DNA from: UBA652 sp964598235
Lineage (GTDB): Bacteria; Pseudomonadota; Gammaproteobacteria; Nitrosococcales; Methylophagaceae
Reading direction: 5' to 3'
NCBI GenBank assembly: GCA_964598235.1
Contig: CAZRAY010000022.1
Location: 1 to 30,592 of the forward strand
Length of the DNA stretch: 30,592 bases
This document shows, piece by piece, positions 7,176 to 15,612 of the stretch. A model generated the notes under the pieces. It was not told where the DNA came from, ran no database searches, and worked only from the letters and a program-made list of their open reading frames with translations. Each line of letters opens with the position of its first letter. Position 1 is the first letter of the stretch. The translations under genes were made by a program, and so were the position numbers.

Positions 7176-8258
7176 ATGACAAGTCCGACTCAAGTCGAAC
7201 AACTAATCCATAGTTATTATGATGAAGACAGGCAGATTACGCTAGGTGAGGCAAAAACCAGGGTAACTGCCAACATAACAGAGTCGACACTTGATGTTGA
7301 GATAACCACTTTGTTCCCTATTGCAGAAGGCGATACAAGCTTATCTGATGCTTTGGCTGCGTTATTGCAACAAGAGACTGGATTGGTGACGACTATCTCT
7401 CTTGATTGGAACGTGGTGGCGCATAAAGTGCAACAAGGTGTACCTGCGATTGCCAATGTGAAAAACATTATTGCGATTGCATCGGGTAAAGGTGGCGTGG
7501 GTAAATCAACCACCTCCGTGAATCTTGCTTTGGCTTTAGCGGCAGAGGGTGCGCGTGTCGGCATTTTAGATGCAGATATTTATGGGCCGAGTCAGCCTCG
7601 GATGTTAGGGAAAAGTGGTCGACCTGAATCAAAAGATGGCAAAAGTATGGAGCCGGTTATCAGCCATGGTATTCAATGTATGTCGATGGGTTTTTTGATT
7701 GATGAAGAAGAACCGATGATTTGGCGTGGCCCGATGGTCACCCAAGCCCTAGAGCAATTATTGCGTGATACCAATTGGGATGATCTAGATTACTTGGTAA
7801 TTGATTTACCACCAGGTACAGGTGATATTCAACTCACACTGTCTCAAAAAGTGCCCGTCAGCGGTGCAGTTATTGTCACAACACCGCAAGATATTTCTTT
7901 ACTAGATGCCCGTAAGGCATTGAAAATGTTTCAGAAGGTAAAAGTACCGGTGTTTGGTGTGATTGAAAATATGAGCACGCATATCTGTAGCCAATGTGGG
8001 CATGAAGAGCCTATCTTTGGGCAGGGTGGTGGTGATAAAATGGCCACACAATATGACGTGGATTTGTTAGGTCAGATCCCCTTAGATATTCAAATTCGAG
8101 AAGATGTTGATAATGGCGAACCGACCGTGGCGCGTGATCCCGCTGGCGCAGTGAGCCAAGCCTATCGTAGCATTGCACGACGCGTTGTAGGGCATCTCGT
8201 AAAACAAGGCAAAAATTACGGCACCGCGTTTCCGAATATTGTCGTACAGAATGATTAA
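7176..8258 (+). CDS. apbC: Mrp/ApbC-family P-loop ATPase, iron-sulfur cluster carrier
   Basis: I chose the ATG at 7176, with a GGAGC site 5-6 bases upstream, over an in-frame TTG at 7164 that overlaps that site. The 360-residue protein has an N-terminal MIP18/DUF59-like domain (about 1-85) and an Mrp ATPase domain. The deviant Walker A motif SGKGGVGKST is at 103-112, followed by ILDADIYGPSQPRM, MSMGFLI, WRGPMV and LPPGTGD. The C-terminal pair C271-x-x-C274 binds a bridging 4Fe-4S cluster in this family. It is a cytoplasmic scaffold or carrier that delivers clusters to apoproteins. It leads a plus-strand group with dcd and dapD. In many gammaproteobacteria this gene is next to metG, but here metG lies about 22 kb away at the right edge. 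Confidence 0.93.
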   Translation: MTSPTQVEQLIHSYYDEDRQITLGEAKTRVTANITESTLDVEITTLFPIAEGDTSLSDALAALLQQETGLVTTISLDWNVVAHKVQQGVPAIANVKNIIAIASGKGGVGKSTTSVNLALALAAEGARVGILDADIYGPSQPRMLGKSGRPESKDGKSMEPVISHGIQCMSMGFLIDEEEPMIWRGPMVTQALEQLLRDTNWDDLDYLVIDLPPGTGDIQLTLSQKVPVSGAVIVTTPQDISLLDARKALKMFQKVKVPVFGVIENMSTHICSQCGHEEPIFGQGGGDKMATQYDVDLLGQIPLDIQIREDVDNGEPTVARDPAGAVSQAYRSIARRVVGHLVKQGKNYGTAFPNIVVQND

Positions 8259-8280
8259 ACTCCGTCATTGAACCTACGGT

Positions 8281-8326
8281 TACTACGTTTCCGCGGAGGC
8301 GGGAATCCAGAAGTAGTTACTGGATT
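8281..8326. repeat. REP-like palindromic sequence between mrp and dcd
   Basis: Nested inverted repeats are visible: ACTAC (8282-8286) with GTAGT (8313-8317), TTCCGC (8289-8294) with GCGGGAA (8299-8305), and AATCCAG (8304-8310) with CTGGATT (8320-8326). The GGAGGCGGGAATCCAG core resembles the widespread proteobacterial intergenic repeat with CCCGC...GCGGGAATCCAG arms. No T-run follows, so it is not a typical terminator. Confidence 0.55.
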
Positions 8327-8354
8327 AAATTAAAGAAAAAGGCAGAAGCAGAAC

Positions 8355-8921
8355 ATGAGCATTAAATCAGATCGCTGGATCCGCAGAATGGCGGAAAATG
8401 AAGGCATGATAACGCCGTTTGAAGCCGGCCAAGTGCGTGAGAACGAGCAGGGCAGAATCATCTCTTATGGCACATCTAGCTATGGTTATGATGTGCGTTG
8501 TGCACCCGAATTCAAGGTGTTCACCAATATCAATTCAGCGGTGGTTGATCCAAAGAACTTTGATGAAAATAGCTTTGTCGATGTGTATTCTGATGTGTGT
8601 ATTATCCCACCGAACTCATTTGCCTTAGCGCGCACGGTAGAAACCTTTAAAATCCCACGTAATGTACTCACGATTTGCTTAGGTAAGTCAACCTATGCGC
8701 GTTGTGGCATTATCGTTAACGTCACGCCCTTAGAGCCAGAATGGGAAGGGCAAGTCACCCTGGAATTTTCAAATACGACCACTTTGCCGGCAAAAATTTA
8801 TGCCAATGAAGGCGTCGCTCAAATGCTGTTTTTTGAATCGGATGAAGTGTGTGAAACATCCTATGCCGACAGAGCAGGGAAATATCAGGGGCAGCAGGGC
8901 GTAACTTTGCCTAAATCTTAA
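8355..8921 (+). CDS. dcd: dCTP deaminase
   Basis: The 188-residue protein is close to the usual length of about 190. It converts dCTP to dUTP and ammonia, feeding dTTP synthesis through dUTPase. The characteristic segments are present: SYGTSSYGYDVRCAPEF near 37-53, GKSTYARCG at 110-118 (Ser112 and Arg116 correspond to catalytic-site residues of E. coli Dcd) and EGQVTLEFSN, where Glu137 matches the catalytic Glu. Trimeric dUTPase-fold residues after this (EGVAQMLFFE) are intact. The ATG is 96 bases after the mrp stop, with REP-like sequence between them. dapD follows after 45 bases on the same strand. Confidence 0.94.
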   Translation: MSIKSDRWIRRMAENEGMITPFEAGQVRENEQGRIISYGTSSYGYDVRCAPEFKVFTNINSAVVDPKNFDENSFVDVYSDVCIIPPNSFALARTVETFKIPRNVLTICLGKSTYARCGIIVNVTPLEPEWEGQVTLEFSNTTTLPAKIYANEGVAQMLFFESDEVCETSYADRAGKYQGQQGVTLPKS

Positions 8922-8966
8922 TACAGCACAAAATGCTACAACCTAAATTATTAAAAGAGACGAAAC

Positions 8967-9866
8967 ATGACAATTAAACGTATCGGACACCGTTATACAG
9001 ACAGCAAATCAGGCGCAACCATTGATGTATGGTTTCCACGATCAAATAAAGAAATCGCGCGAAGCTGTTTGGCGCAAAAAGTAGGTTTAATCAAAAGTGA
9101 TTTTGTTGAAGTGGAAATTGCGTCGGTCGATGATGCCCCACAATCCGCTGAAGAAGCGTATTTGAGGCTGCATTTATTATCTGAATGCGCCGTGAAGCCG
9201 AATGAAATTAACCTTGATGGCGTGTTTGGCTTATTAAGCAATGTCGCGTGGACATCAGCAGGCCCTGTATTGCCGAATGAAGTTGAAAACCTACGAGAAC
9301 TGATTGCGGGCGAAGATCACCAACTAAACGTTACCTCTATCGATAAATTTCCACGGATGACAGACTATGTGATTCCTGAAGGCGTACGCATTGGTAATGC
9401 TGACCGCGTACGGTTAGGTGCGCATCTCGCATCGGGCACCACTGTGATGCACGAAGGCTTTTGTAACTTCAATGCTGGTACACTGGGCCATTCAATGGTT
9501 GAAGGTCGTATTAGTGCGGGCGTAGTGATTGGTGATGGATCTGATATTGGCGGTGGTGCATCGATTATGGGTACCTTATCAGGTGGCGGTAAATCCGTTA
9601 TCTCAATGGGCAAAAAGAACCTACTCGGCGCGAACGCTGGTTTAGGTATCTCATTAGGCGATAACTGTATTGTCGAATCAGGCTTATATCTCACAGCGGG
9701 CACCAAAGTAAAAATGCCCGATGGCGAGATTGTATCAGCTAGAAAATTATCAGGTCAATCAGGCTTATTATTCAGAAGACACAGCCAAACCGGTGCGGTA
9801 GAAGCGATTGTAACCGATGGCTCTTTGTGGGGCGGATTGAATACGGCGTTGCATAGCAACGATTAA
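8967..9866 (+). CDS. dapD: Tetrahydrodipicolinate N-succinyltransferase, long-form DapD type
   Basis: The 299-residue protein has a left-handed beta-helix with hexapeptide repeats (VIPEGVRIGNADRVRLGAHL, GVVIGDGSDIGGGASIMG), after a mixed N-terminal domain. The HEGFCNFNAGTLG segment near 162-174 holds the conserved Glu of this enzyme. The C-terminal GQSGLLFRRHSQTGAVEA is typical of the type found in Mycobacterium and Pseudomonas rather than the shorter E. coli form. It transfers succinyl from succinyl-CoA to tetrahydrodipicolinate in lysine and diaminopimelate synthesis. The ribosome-binding site is AAGAGA. Its last 4 bases overlap the end of the convergent GDYXXLXY gene. Confidence 0.9.
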   Translation: MTIKRIGHRYTDSKSGATIDVWFPRSNKEIARSCLAQKVGLIKSDFVEVEIASVDDAPQSAEEAYLRLHLLSECAVKPNEINLDGVFGLLSNVAWTSAGPVLPNEVENLRELIAGEDHQLNVTSIDKFPRMTDYVIPEGVRIGNADRVRLGAHLASGTTVMHEGFCNFNAGTLGHSMVEGRISAGVVIGDGSDIGGGASIMGTLSGGGKSVISMGKKNLLGANAGLGISLGDNCIVESGLYLTAGTKVKMPDGEIVSARKLSGQSGLLFRRHSQTGAVEAIVTDGSLWGGLNTALHSND

Positions 9867-10387
9867 CGGGATTGCTCGTCTCCAGATATCGCCAATAACT
9901 TATTCATTGGCTCTCGGTTAATCAACATATCAACAATCCGAGATTCGCCTTTTGCGTTGATTGATAACCGCATGTACGCCGTGTCGTGCTGTCGCGCATC
10001 GCGTAGTAATTCTTCAGCTAATCGCGCTTTTGTTTCAGGAATATAAAAACGATTTAGGGAATGTTGAAATTCAGGCAGAATAAAGGCATCACACTGTTTT
10101 TTTGCGGTGGCACAGTCGGTTTTATGTACTTTTGGTGCTTGATGCTCTGTTTTTGTTAGACACAAGCAACAATCATCACCCGCGCAGCTGTTCTCAATTT
10201 CTTCTGCATAATCATAATTAAGCCGAAAACGTAAATAATGGCCTCGCAGCAAGTCTCGAGGATCATAGCCTCTGACCGAGATATCCCACTGGGTGCCGAT
10301 GCTTAAATGATATTCAGCACGCATAATCAATAGACACAATAAAATAAAGGGAATCATGACAATCAATAAGAGTTTTTTATTAATCAT
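9863..10387 (-). CDS. GDYXXLXY-family membrane-anchored protein
   Basis: The 174-residue protein has one N-terminal membrane anchor (about 7-23: LIVMIPFILLCLLIM) and an extracytoplasmic body. The sequence RDLLRGHYLRFRLNYDY near 44-60 matches the family's name motif with His for Asp (G-H-Y-x-x-[F/L]-x-L). Four cysteines clustered at about 69-77 (NSCAGDDCCLCL) could form disulphides or bind metal. The role of the family is unknown. The start is 2 bases from the stop of the upstream DUF2157 gene, so the two are almost certainly co-translated. The two families are often neighbours or fused. Confidence 0.8.
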   Translation of the reverse strand: MINKKLLLIVMIPFILLCLLIMRAEYHLSIGTQWDISVRGYDPRDLLRGHYLRFRLNYDYAEEIENSCAGDDCCLCLTKTEHQAPKVHKTDCATAKKQCDAFILPEFQHSLNRFYIPETKARLAEELLRDARQHDTAYMRLSINAKGESRIVDMLINREPMNKLLAISGDEQSR

Positions 10388-10388
10388 T

Positions 10389-11612
10389 TCACACGCTCCC
10401 CGTGGCTTTTTTTGATCCTAACTTGTCTGCCTTAGATAAACCAAAATAACCTGCGACAGTGTCTGATTTTTTGAACCACAACCAGACGATAAACAAGGTG
10501 ATAAACCCACCAATAACCAATCCTAAGCCTGTTTCAAACATAGAGCCAAACACTTCAAAATAAACGAATAACAAGCGAATGCAGATCAATGCCGTTACAA
10601 AGTTAAACATGCGGATGGATTGCACTTTCAGCGCCGCCCATGCCAACACTAACAGATAGACGAGATTACTTAACGCACCCATAAGGTCAATAGGACGTTC
10701 ATGCCAAAACGCTGAAGCACCCAATATGAAGATGGTGATTAAAATAACGCGCATGGCGGTGTGTGTATCTCGTGATCTCGTGGCATAGAGTGTTGGGATA
10801 GATACCACCATGGCTACAGTCGCGACAAAGCAGATACCTAAGAATATTTGTAGTGATTTCATGTCTTCTGTATCCATGGAAACCATGTTTTCATACCATA
10901 AAAACTGGAGAAACCAACCACCAATGATAAGTGCCAACCAACTATACAGCGATAGCGTATCCGCCATGACTAAACGATTTTTCACCAGCCAAGATATGCG
11001 CGAAATAAGTATAAAGAAAAAAGGTGATAAAGCATAGGTAGCAACGAGTAGCGCTTCGGCTAAATAATGATGCTCTCCCCAAGCAGCAAAAACCAAGTCA
11101 CTTAATGCTTCTACATTCATCGCATAGGTCACAGCCGTTCCCACAATCCATAAGACAGCCAAAAACTTACCACGCCCTAATAATACGATAGGAATCGTGA
11201 CAATTGTCCAGACCAGTAAAAGTTTGGCAATACTGCCGCCAAGCTGATAGGTTTGCCCAATTAAGGCCATTGAGGCTAAGGTGAATCCGTAATAAACGAT
11301 AACCAATATTTCCCGTAGCCATTGGCTTCTCGCGCTGGCATTGTCGTGAGATACAGCGCGGTATAACGCAAAGGCAATTCCGAGACATAAAACAAGATCC
11401 GCCGCTAATTTCATCTCATCAGATACGGCCATCCAATTTGAGGCAACAATCGACACCAGCCCTAAAATAATCGCAAAAGCGCCCAACCCCCCGAATGCCC
11501 ACAAGGCGATAGGCTTAGCGCTTTGTTTTTCATATTCACTGATATTATCGGCGGTCATGGCATCAATAAAACCTGCTTGCTGCCACTGTTCGAGTTTTTT
11601 TGTTAATCTCAT
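10389..11612 (-). CDS. DUF2157 multi-pass membrane protein
   Basis: The 407-residue protein has an N-terminal cytoplasmic segment (LTKKLEQWQQAGFIDAMTADNISEYE) typical of DUF2157, then about ten hydrophobic helices with short loops. The function of the family is not known. No transporter signature or catalytic motif is apparent. The ATG at 11612 has no strong ribosome-binding site. A 17-bp perfect palindrome lies 39 bases upstream, in the gap shared with the divergent NIF3-like gene. The GDYXXLXY gene follows immediately. Confidence 0.82.
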   Translation of the reverse strand: MRLTKKLEQWQQAGFIDAMTADNISEYEKQSAKPIALWAFGGLGAFAIILGLVSIVASNWMAVSDEMKLAADLVLCLGIAFALYRAVSHDNASARSQWLREILVIVYYGFTLASMALIGQTYQLGGSIAKLLLVWTIVTIPIVLLGRGKFLAVLWIVGTAVTYAMNVEALSDLVFAAWGEHHYLAEALLVATYALSPFFFILISRISWLVKNRLVMADTLSLYSWLALIIGGWFLQFLWYENMVSMDTEDMKSLQIFLGICFVATVAMVVSIPTLYATRSRDTHTAMRVILITIFILGASAFWHERPIDLMGALSNLVYLLVLAWAALKVQSIRMFNFVTALICIRLLFVYFEVFGSMFETGLGLVIGGFITLFIVWLWFKKSDTVAGYFGLSKADKLGSKKATGSV

Positions 11613-11650
11613 TATTGAATATCTACTTTAAGTTGCCAAATGATTTCATC

Positions 11651-11667
11651 TGATGTTACAAACATCA
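11651..11667. promoter_or_regulatory. Perfect 17-bp palindrome between divergent genes
   Basis: TGATGTT and AACATCA form a perfect 7-3-7 inverted repeat around ACA. It lies between the DUF2157 start (minus) and the NIF3-like promoter (plus), where a regulator could control both. The binding protein is unknown. Confidence 0.35.
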
Positions 11668-11717
11668 TACAGGTTAACTTCACATGATTGCTTTAACGAT
11701 TTATCTACTATTAAAGT

Positions 11718-11723
11718 TATAAT
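11718..11723 (+). promoter_or_regulatory. -10 promoter element for the NIF3-like gene
   Basis: A perfect TATAAT lies 32 bases before the preferred TTG start. Transcription beginning about 7 bases downstream gives a leader of roughly 25 bases and excludes the farther-upstream start at 11653. The -35 region is poor. Confidence 0.45.
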
Positions 11724-11754
11724 AGAATTACCATTGGGGTCAAAGGAAAGTTCA

Positions 11755-12078
11755 TTGCATAAACTCGTTTTCTTCGTTCCGACCGCACATAAAGAAGCCG
11801 TGAAACAAGCTGTATTTGATGCAGGTGCTGGTCGGTATGAAAATTATGATTGCTGCGCATGGGAAACTGAAGGGATAGGGCAGTTTCGGTCATTGGCTGG
11901 CAGCGATCCTTTTATTGGCAAACTAAATTCAATTGAACGTGTTGCTGAAACACGGGTGGAAATAATTTGTGATGATGCATTTGTGTCTACGATATTACGC
12001 GCTTTAATTGATGCTCACCCTTATGAAACGCCCGCTTATGAAGTGTGGCCTATTTTAACGATAGATAACTTTACCTAA
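11755..12078 (+). CDS. Stand-alone NIF3 C-terminal (YqfO/CutA-like) domain protein
   Basis: The frame extends back to 11653, but homology-like sequence begins at LHKLVFFVPTAHKEAVKQAVF. I chose the TTG at 11755, which has AAAGGA 7-8 bases upstream and gives 107 residues, the usual size for this small family. The sequence has the ferredoxin-like CutA pattern: a beta-strand FFVPT, GAGRYENYDCCAWETEG, GQFRSLAGSDPFIG, RVEIICDDAFVSTILRALIDAHPYETPAYEVWP. It equals the insert domain of NIF3-family proteins. No enzymatic role is established. pepN follows after 26 bases on the same strand. Confidence 0.82.
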   Translation: MHKLVFFVPTAHKEAVKQAVFDAGAGRYENYDCCAWETEGIGQFRSLAGSDPFIGKLNSIERVAETRVEIICDDAFVSTILRALIDAHPYETPAYEVWPILTIDNFT

Positions 12079-12104
12079 TAGAACGCTTTACTCGGAAGAA
12101 AAAC

Positions 12105-14747
12105 ATGACGGCTCCAAAAGAAACCTTTTTAGCAGATTACCAAGTGCCCGCTTATTTAATTGAAAGCGTTGATTTACGCTTTGCATTAGCGGCAGCGCAG
12201 ACGCGCGTGGTATCGAAAATGCAGATCCAGGGTAACCCAGCAGGGTCAGGTGGGGATTTGGCTTTGGATGGCGAGCATATTGAACTGGTCTCCGTTAAGC
12301 TAGATGGGCGTGTGTTGGCAGGCAATGAATATCAGCGTAGCGATACGGGCTTATTGATTACGCATGTGCCTGAGCGCTTTACATTAGAAATTGAGACGTT
12401 GATCCAGCCGGATAAAAATACCGCCCTCGAAGGCTTATACCATTCAGGTAGCTTATTGTGCACCCAATGCGAAGCACAGGGCTTTAGGCGGATTACTTAC
12501 TACCCAGATCGCCCTGATGTAATGGCGGTGTTCACGGTGACGCTCGAGGCAGATAAAACGCTATTCCCTATATTGCTGGCAAATGGTAATTTAATGGTGC
12601 GTGGCGAAGCAAGCGATGGCAAGCATTGGGCGAAGTGGCATGACCCACATCCGAAGCCAAGTTACTTATTTGCCTTGGTGGCAGGCGATTTACATTGCCA
12701 ACAGGATAGCTTTACGACGCAAAACGGGCGAGAAGTGGCCTTAGAGATTTATGTTGATCATGAGAATAGCCATAAATGCGACCATGCTTTGCGATCATTA
12801 AAGCAGGCGATGACATGGGATGAGGAAACCTATAGGCGTGAATATGATTTAGATGTATTTATGATCGTGGCAGTGAATGATTTTAATATGGGCGCAATGG
12901 AAAATAAGGGGCTGAATATTTTTAATGCTTCCTGTGTGCTCGCCAGCCCCGAAACAGCGACGGACGATGACTATTACACAATTCAAAGCATTGTTGGTCA
13001 TGAGTATTTTCATAACTGGTCTGGTAATCGGGTCACGTGTCGGGATTGGTTCCAGCTGAGCTTAAAAGAAGGCTTTACGGTGTTGCGAGACCAACAATTC
13101 AGTGCGGATATGAATAGCGAAGTGGTGCAGCGGATTGGCGATGTAAACCAACTACGCATCATGCAATTCGCTGAAGATGCTGGGCCGATGGCGCATCCCG
13201 TTCGGCCGGCTTCATTTATCGAGATCAGCAATTTTTACACGGTCACGATTTACGAGAAGGGTGCCGAGGTCGTGGGCATGCTGAAAACCTTAGTGGGCAA
13301 TGCAGGGTTTCGTAAAGGCACCGATTTATACTTTGATCGCCATGATGGTCAAGCGGTAACAACCGATGATTTTGTGGCTGCGATTGAAGCGGCCAATGAT
13401 GTTGATTTAACACAATTTAAACGGTGGTATAGCCAAGCTGGCACGCCGGTTGTGACGGTAAAAGGTGATTATGATGCCACGCGTGAGCGTTATACGCTAA
13501 CGCTTTCACAAAGCTGCCCCGCGACACCTGATCAAACAGAAAAAGCGCCATTCCATATTCCGGTGACAGTCGGTTTATTAGATAAATCAGGGCAGGTGAT
13601 GCCGCTTCAATTAGAAGGTGAAGTAGCAGAGGAGCCAACAGATTCACGTACATTAGAACTGCGTGATGCAGCAGCCGAATTTACCTTTATCAATGTTAGC
13701 AGCGAACCAGTGCCATCCTTATTGCAAGGCTTTTCGGCACCGGTGAAATTAGTAGCCCAGCAGGACAATGATACTCTGGCCTTTTTAATGGCACATGATA
13801 GTGATAATTTTAACCGTTGGGATGCAGGGCAAACCTTATCGATTAATATTTTATTGGGTTTGGTGGCAGATTATCAACAACAACGGGCACTTGCCGTGCC
13901 TGAATTATTATTAACGCAGATTGCAGCGGTATTCGTGTTGGCTGAGTCAGACCCTGCGTTGGTATCGAGGATGTTGATATTGCCCAGTGAGAATTATCTG
14001 GCGGCGCAACAAAAAGTTGCCGATGTGGATGGTATACATGCCGCCCGCACTCATTTACGGAAAACGATTGCCCAACGATTTAAAGCAGAATTTGAAGCGC
14101 TCTATCAATCATTGAATACACAGAAAAAATATGATTTTAATGCGGATGATATGGCGCAGCGTGATTTAAAAAATGTGTGTTTAGCTTATTTGATGGCAAC
14201 GGGTGATCCGATGCAGACGCAGCGCTGCTTAAAACAAATGAAGCAAGCTAATAATATGACTGATCGCATGGCAGGCTTACGCTTGATTGCAGATCAAGCA
14301 GGGCCAGAGCGCGAAACAGCATTGCGGTCATTTTATGAACAGTGGCAACATGATCGGCAGGTGGTTGATAAATGGTTAACGGTGCAAGCACAATCCAACT
14401 TGCCCGACACCTTGATTCGGATAAAAGGCTTGCTCAAGCATCCTGCCGTGAGCATGACTAACCCGAATAATGTGCGTGCATTGATTGGTCAATTCTGCCG
14501 AAATAATCCGGTTAATTTTCATGCAAAAGATGGATCGGGTTATGCCTTTTTAGCAGAACAAATTTGCCAACTAGATGACCTTAACCCACAAGTGGCGGCG
14601 CGACAAATGGGCGCATTGGGCGCGTGGCGACAATATGATGCCGAACGACAAGCGTTGATGAAGCAAGCATTACAGACGATTGCAGATAAAAAATCGTTAT
14701 CAAAAGATGTATATGAAATCGTGACTAAATATTTGGCAGATAAATAA
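12105..14747 (+). CDS. pepN: Aminopeptidase N (M1 family)
   Basis: The 880-residue protein has the length of E. coli PepN (870). The N-terminal beta domain is followed by the thermolysin-like catalytic domain with the exopeptidase motif GAMEN at 263-267. The zinc motif HEYFH is at 299-303, with the third ligand Glu322 in LKEGFTV. The long C-terminal helical and beta domains are intact. It removes N-terminal residues from peptides in the cytoplasm and is the main broad-specificity aminopeptidase of gammaproteobacteria. A GGAAG site precedes the ATG. The stop overlaps the start of the HIT gene by 1 base (TAATG), so the two are translationally coupled. Confidence 0.96.
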   Translation: MTAPKETFLADYQVPAYLIESVDLRFALAAAQTRVVSKMQIQGNPAGSGGDLALDGEHIELVSVKLDGRVLAGNEYQRSDTGLLITHVPERFTLEIETLIQPDKNTALEGLYHSGSLLCTQCEAQGFRRITYYPDRPDVMAVFTVTLEADKTLFPILLANGNLMVRGEASDGKHWAKWHDPHPKPSYLFALVAGDLHCQQDSFTTQNGREVALEIYVDHENSHKCDHALRSLKQAMTWDEETYRREYDLDVFMIVAVNDFNMGAMENKGLNIFNASCVLASPETATDDDYYTIQSIVGHEYFHNWSGNRVTCRDWFQLSLKEGFTVLRDQQFSADMNSEVVQRIGDVNQLRIMQFAEDAGPMAHPVRPASFIEISNFYTVTIYEKGAEVVGMLKTLVGNAGFRKGTDLYFDRHDGQAVTTDDFVAAIEAANDVDLTQFKRWYSQAGTPVVTVKGDYDATRERYTLTLSQSCPATPDQTEKAPFHIPVTVGLLDKSGQVMPLQLEGEVAEEPTDSRTLELRDAAAEFTFINVSSEPVPSLLQGFSAPVKLVAQQDNDTLAFLMAHDSDNFNRWDAGQTLSINILLGLVADYQQQRALAVPELLLTQIAAVFVLAESDPALVSRMLILPSENYLAAQQKVADVDGIHAARTHLRKTIAQRFKAEFEALYQSLNTQKKYDFNADDMAQRDLKNVCLAYLMATGDPMQTQRCLKQMKQANNMTDRMAGLRLIADQAGPERETALRSFYEQWQHDRQVVDKWLTVQAQSNLPDTLIRIKGLLKHPAVSMTNPNNVRALIGQFCRNNPVNFHAKDGSGYAFLAEQICQLDDLNPQVAARQMGALGAWRQYDAERQALMKQALQTIADKKSLSKDVYEIVTKYLADK

Positions 14748-15157
14748 TGGCACAAGTATTCACCCTACATCCCCAACTGGCTAAAGATTGTATTGTGTTG
14801 GGTGAGTTGGATCTCTGCCAAGTATTGTTAATGGATGATGCGCGTTATCCCTGGTTTATTTTAGTGCCCAAGCGAGCGAATATAACGGAGATGTATCAGC
14901 TATCGGCAGAGGATCAACAGCAATTGATGGTGGAGTCTAGCTTGTTGGGTGAGAAAGTGATGGCGTTATTCGGTGGTGATAAACTCAATATCGCCGCATT
15001 GGGTAATATCGTGCCACAGTTGCATATTCATCATGTGGTGCGCTATCAAGGTGATAGCGCATGGCCAGCACCCATTTGGGGGCAGGGTGAGGCTGTTGCT
15101 TATTTGCCTGAAGAGTTGCGTGCGATACAAAAAATAATGGGCGATACTTTTGTTTAA
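14747..15157 (+). CDS. HIT-family protein (nucleotide-binding hydrolase/transferase)
   Basis: The 136-residue protein ends in the HIT motif QLHIHHVVR at 91-99, with His93 and His95. The Gln in the first motif position is common in this subfamily. An upstream NIAALGNIVP and a downstream DSAWPAPIWG are also typical. HIT proteins hydrolyse or transfer nucleotidyl groups from dinucleotides or nucleoside phosphoramidates; the exact substrate cannot be read from sequence. The start overlaps the pepN stop by 1 base. No terminator hairpin is seen before the converging gene at 15170. Confidence 0.88.
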   Translation: MAQVFTLHPQLAKDCIVLGELDLCQVLLMDDARYPWFILVPKRANITEMYQLSAEDQQQLMVESSLLGEKVMALFGGDKLNIAALGNIVPQLHIHHVVRYQGDSAWPAPIWGQGEAVAYLPEELRAIQKIMGDTFV

Positions 15158-15169
15158 GGTTGTTATGAG

Positions 15170-15544
15170 CTATATCTTAAGATCAATAGTAATTAGGGTC
15201 GGCTCATTTATTTTTGTTATTTTTGGTTGATTTTGAGTAACTACTTCAACAATGTTATCAATACCAAATAAAACATAATGATTAAGTGAATTATTTCCCT
15301 TCTGTGAATGAGTAATTGGATGCCTTCTATAAGCGATTATGCTTGGTGAATCTAACCATTGATAACTAGATAAGCCTTTGCAGAAATCTAAATTCTGGTA
15401 TTGTTTTTCGGGTGCACAAGCTTCTTCATAAGAAGAAAATTCAAGAACATCTCCAAAGTAAATTGAGTATTTTGGATAATCATCGAGGCCATCTGGAGCA
15501 ACAATAGTTGTTATTAAATCTGTGTCATTTTCATCCGATTCCAC
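15170..15544 (-). CDS. Unknown small protein, possibly N-terminally truncated
   Basis: The 124-residue product begins at GTG (VESDENDTD). It is acidic at the N-terminus and rich in Tyr, Asn and Ser; no family was recognised. No ribosome-binding site precedes the GTG. The same frame stays open for about 90 bases further upstream, to a TAA inside the end of oadB, and reads protein-like sequence (IPWNTPFSAAPFPSVALY) without an ATG. This suggests a non-canonical start, a decayed longer gene, or a fragment left by rearrangement. It lies on the same strand as oadB and just downstream of it, but looks more AT-rich than the oad genes. Confidence 0.45.
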   Translation of the reverse strand: MESDENDTDLITTIVAPDGLDDYPKYSIYFGDVLEFSSYEEACAPEKQYQNLDFCKGLSSYQWLDSPSIIAYRRHPITHSQKGNNSLNHYVLFGIDNIVEVVTQNQPKITKINEPTLITIDLKI

Positions 15545-15612
15545 ATATAGGGCTACGCTCGGGAAAGGAGCAGCCGAGAAAGGTGTATTCCAGGGAATTA
15601 GCTTAGAAATTA

